Assembly: GCA_023417165.1 (NCBI GenBank) | Contig: JAEZGD010000318.1 | Span: 1-5,264 of the forward strand | Source: Planctomycetota bacterium | GTDB lineage: Bacteria > Planctomycetota > Planctomycetia > Pirellulales > Pirellulaceae | DNA length: 5,264 bases | Direction of reading: 5' to 3' | In this document: one piece after another, positions 4,286 to 5,264 of the stretch | Layout: the number at the start of each line of letters is the position of its first letter | How positions within the stretch are numbered: position 1 is the stretch's first letter | Program-made: the position numbers and the translations under genes | The notes under the pieces: model-generated | What the model saw: only the letters and a program-made list of their open reading frames with translations | What the model was told of the DNA's origin: nothing | Databases searched by the model: none

Positions 4286-5264
4286 TTAGATGAGCAGCGA
4301 TTGAACGGCCGTGCGACACATCTCGTTCAGCCCATCCCAGCCCAGCATTAGTCCCGCGGTCGGTACAGTGATCGCCAGCAAAAACATGCCAGGCAGGGAA
4401 ACGAGCGGAAAATTCAGCGGCAATCGCGATTGCGGCTCAGCGTCGATCGTCATGACTTTGACGACGTTCAGATAGTAAAACAGGCTGATCGCCGTATTGA
4501 TGCCGCCGATCACTAAGAGCCACAGCAAGTAGTGCTGGCCGGTCACCAAATAGCCTTGAGCCAGCGAGGCGAAAATTGCAAACTTGCCGATGAAACCCGA
4601 TAGCGGCGGCATGCCCACCAGGCCGAACAGCATGATCGAAAAACAGATCACCACGCCTGGCGCGCGGCGAATCAGGCCAGCATAGTCGGCAATCTCTTCG
4701 CTGCGCATCGCATTGCGCAAGAAGGCGACGACCGCGAAGGCGCCGAGATTCATAAACAGGTATACCACCATGTATAACCCCAGGCCCGCAATCGCGTCGC
4801 GCGCCCCGGCAGGATTCACCTCGGCCATGGCCATCAACGCCGGAATCGGCATCAGCATGTAGCCAGCATGGGCGATCGTTGAATAAGCCAACAGGCGTTT
4901 GATGTTGGTTTGTCCATACGCGGCAAGATTGCCAAAGGTGCAGGTCACTACCGCGAACAAGGCGACCAACTTGGCGATAAAGTCTTGGGTGCGCGCCAGC
5001 GGATGCGCGGTCACCGTGTCGCTGGGTGAGGCAACCGCGGGTTCGGGCGGCGGTTCTGCAGCGGGCGCGGCTTCCAAATAGGCGACAGGAGTTGTGGGAA
5101 CGGTACTGTCAGCAGCGATGGCCGCCGCCGGCTCGTTCGCCTGTTTGGCAAACGATGGCGACCCATAGCCGATGCCGATGCATACCCGCACTAACAGCGC
5201 GAGCGCCGCCGCTTTCGACGCCACGCTAAGGAAAGCGTTCACTTCAGCGCTGGCCCCTTCAAAC
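4286..5264 (-). CDS. nuoN: NADH-quinone oxidoreductase subunit N, C-terminal part (5' end outside window)
   Basis: The last 325 residues of NuoN, an antiporter-like membrane subunit of respiratory complex I that couples quinone reduction to proton pumping. The frame is open at the right edge and begins FEGASAEVNAFLSVASKAA, the highly conserved VYEGAP..VTAFLSVASK region of TM7, so the gene continues outside and the GTG at 5242 is not a start. Recognisable motifs are FGNLAAYGQTNIKRLLAYSTIAH.GY (TM8), LFGLVGMPPLSGFIGKF and a late ISLFYYLNVVKVM. The lysines in SKAA, NIKR and GFIGKF match the conserved channel lysines, which I recall as Lys217, Lys247 and Lys395 in E. coli NuoN. Between TM7 and TM8 there is an extra Ala/Pro/Glu-rich stretch of about 50 residues (nucleotides about 5170-4990). 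nuoN is normally the last nuo gene, which fits the non-nuo genes downstream. Confidence 0.95.
   Translation of the reverse strand, partial: FEGASAEVNAFLSVASKAAALALLVRVCIGIGYGSPSFAKQANEPAAAIAADSTVPTTPVAYLEAAPAAEPPPEPAVASPSDTVTAHPLARTQDFIAKLVALFAVVTCTFGNLAAYGQTNIKRLLAYSTIAHAGYMLMPIPALMAMAEVNPAGARDAIAGLGLYMVVYLFMNLGAFAVVAFLRNAMRSEEIADYAGLIRRAPGVVICFSIMLFGLVGMPPLSGFIGKFAIFASLAQGYLVTGQHYLLWLLVIGGINTAISLFYYLNVVKVMTIDAEPQSRLPLNFPLVSLPGMFLLAITVPTAGLMLGWDGLNEMCRTAVQSLLI

Noticed and set aside
4257..4319. 21-residue N-terminal extension of the four-helix protein
   Set aside because: It would overlap the nuoN end by 34 bp without a ribosome site, whereas GGGAGAGG precedes the ATG at 4256.
5240..5242. 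GTG as the start of nuoN
   Set aside because: The frame stays open to the window edge and the preceding codons (FEGASAE) belong to the conserved NuoN VYEGAP-like motif, so the gene simply continues outside.
1..5264. Mobile element, CRISPR array, tRNA or rRNA
   Set aside because: No transposase or integrase motifs, no evenly spaced long repeats, and no cloverleaf or rRNA-like sequence were seen on either strand.

Overview
The window is a GC-rich piece of bacterial chromosome. Every supportable gene lies on the minus strand, so transcription runs from the right edge to the left. The best guess for the source is a planctomycete of the Pirellula type. This rests on a TPR plus S41 protease, an MMPL/RND transporter with a helical stretch in its first loop, an enlarged loop in NuoN, weak or absent Shine-Dalgarno sequences, and an uncharacterised four-helix protein beside the respiratory genes. 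That assignment is inference from overall resemblance, not from a marker gene. The high GC content fills both strands with long open frames, and almost all plus-strand frames here are shadows.

Layout, in order of transcription. (1) Positions 5264-4286: the 3' two thirds of nuoN, the NADH-quinone oxidoreductase membrane subunit N. It is cut by the right edge and carries an unusual Ala/Pro-rich insertion of roughly 50 residues. (2) Positions 4256-3756: a 166-residue protein predicted to form a four-helix bundle, 29 bp after nuoN, function unknown. (3) Positions 3713-2934: a complete TatD-family metal-dependent hydrolase, 42 bp further on. That 42-bp gap holds three copies of a 5-nt complementary word that can form two mutually exclusive hairpins. 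These three genes are probably read together as the tail of a nuo operon.

(4) Positions 2933-2523: a gene-poor interval that looks like a regulatory region. It contains a hairpin after tatD, a 22-bp near-perfect palindrome, phased A-tracts, a strong sigma-70-like promoter (TTGACC, 17 bp, TATATT) and a 5-GC-pair stem-loop at the predicted 5' end of the next transcript. (5) Positions 2522-867: an exported S41 carboxyl-terminal processing protease with an N-terminal TPR-like segment, a PDZ domain and an intact Ser/Lys catalytic pair. (6) Positions 866-649: a 218-bp gap with a weak candidate promoter and two inverted repeats. (7) Positions 648-1: the N-terminal 216 residues of an MMPL/RND-type membrane transporter, cut by the left edge.

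The genes are mostly housekeeping: respiration, nucleic-acid or peptide-tail quality control, envelope proteolysis and envelope transport. I see no mobile element, CRISPR array, tRNA, rRNA or defence system, and no evidence of a new multi-gene system. The observations most worth a second look are the NuoN insertion, the densely structured promoter region of the protease gene, and the uncharacterised helical protein between nuoN and tatD.
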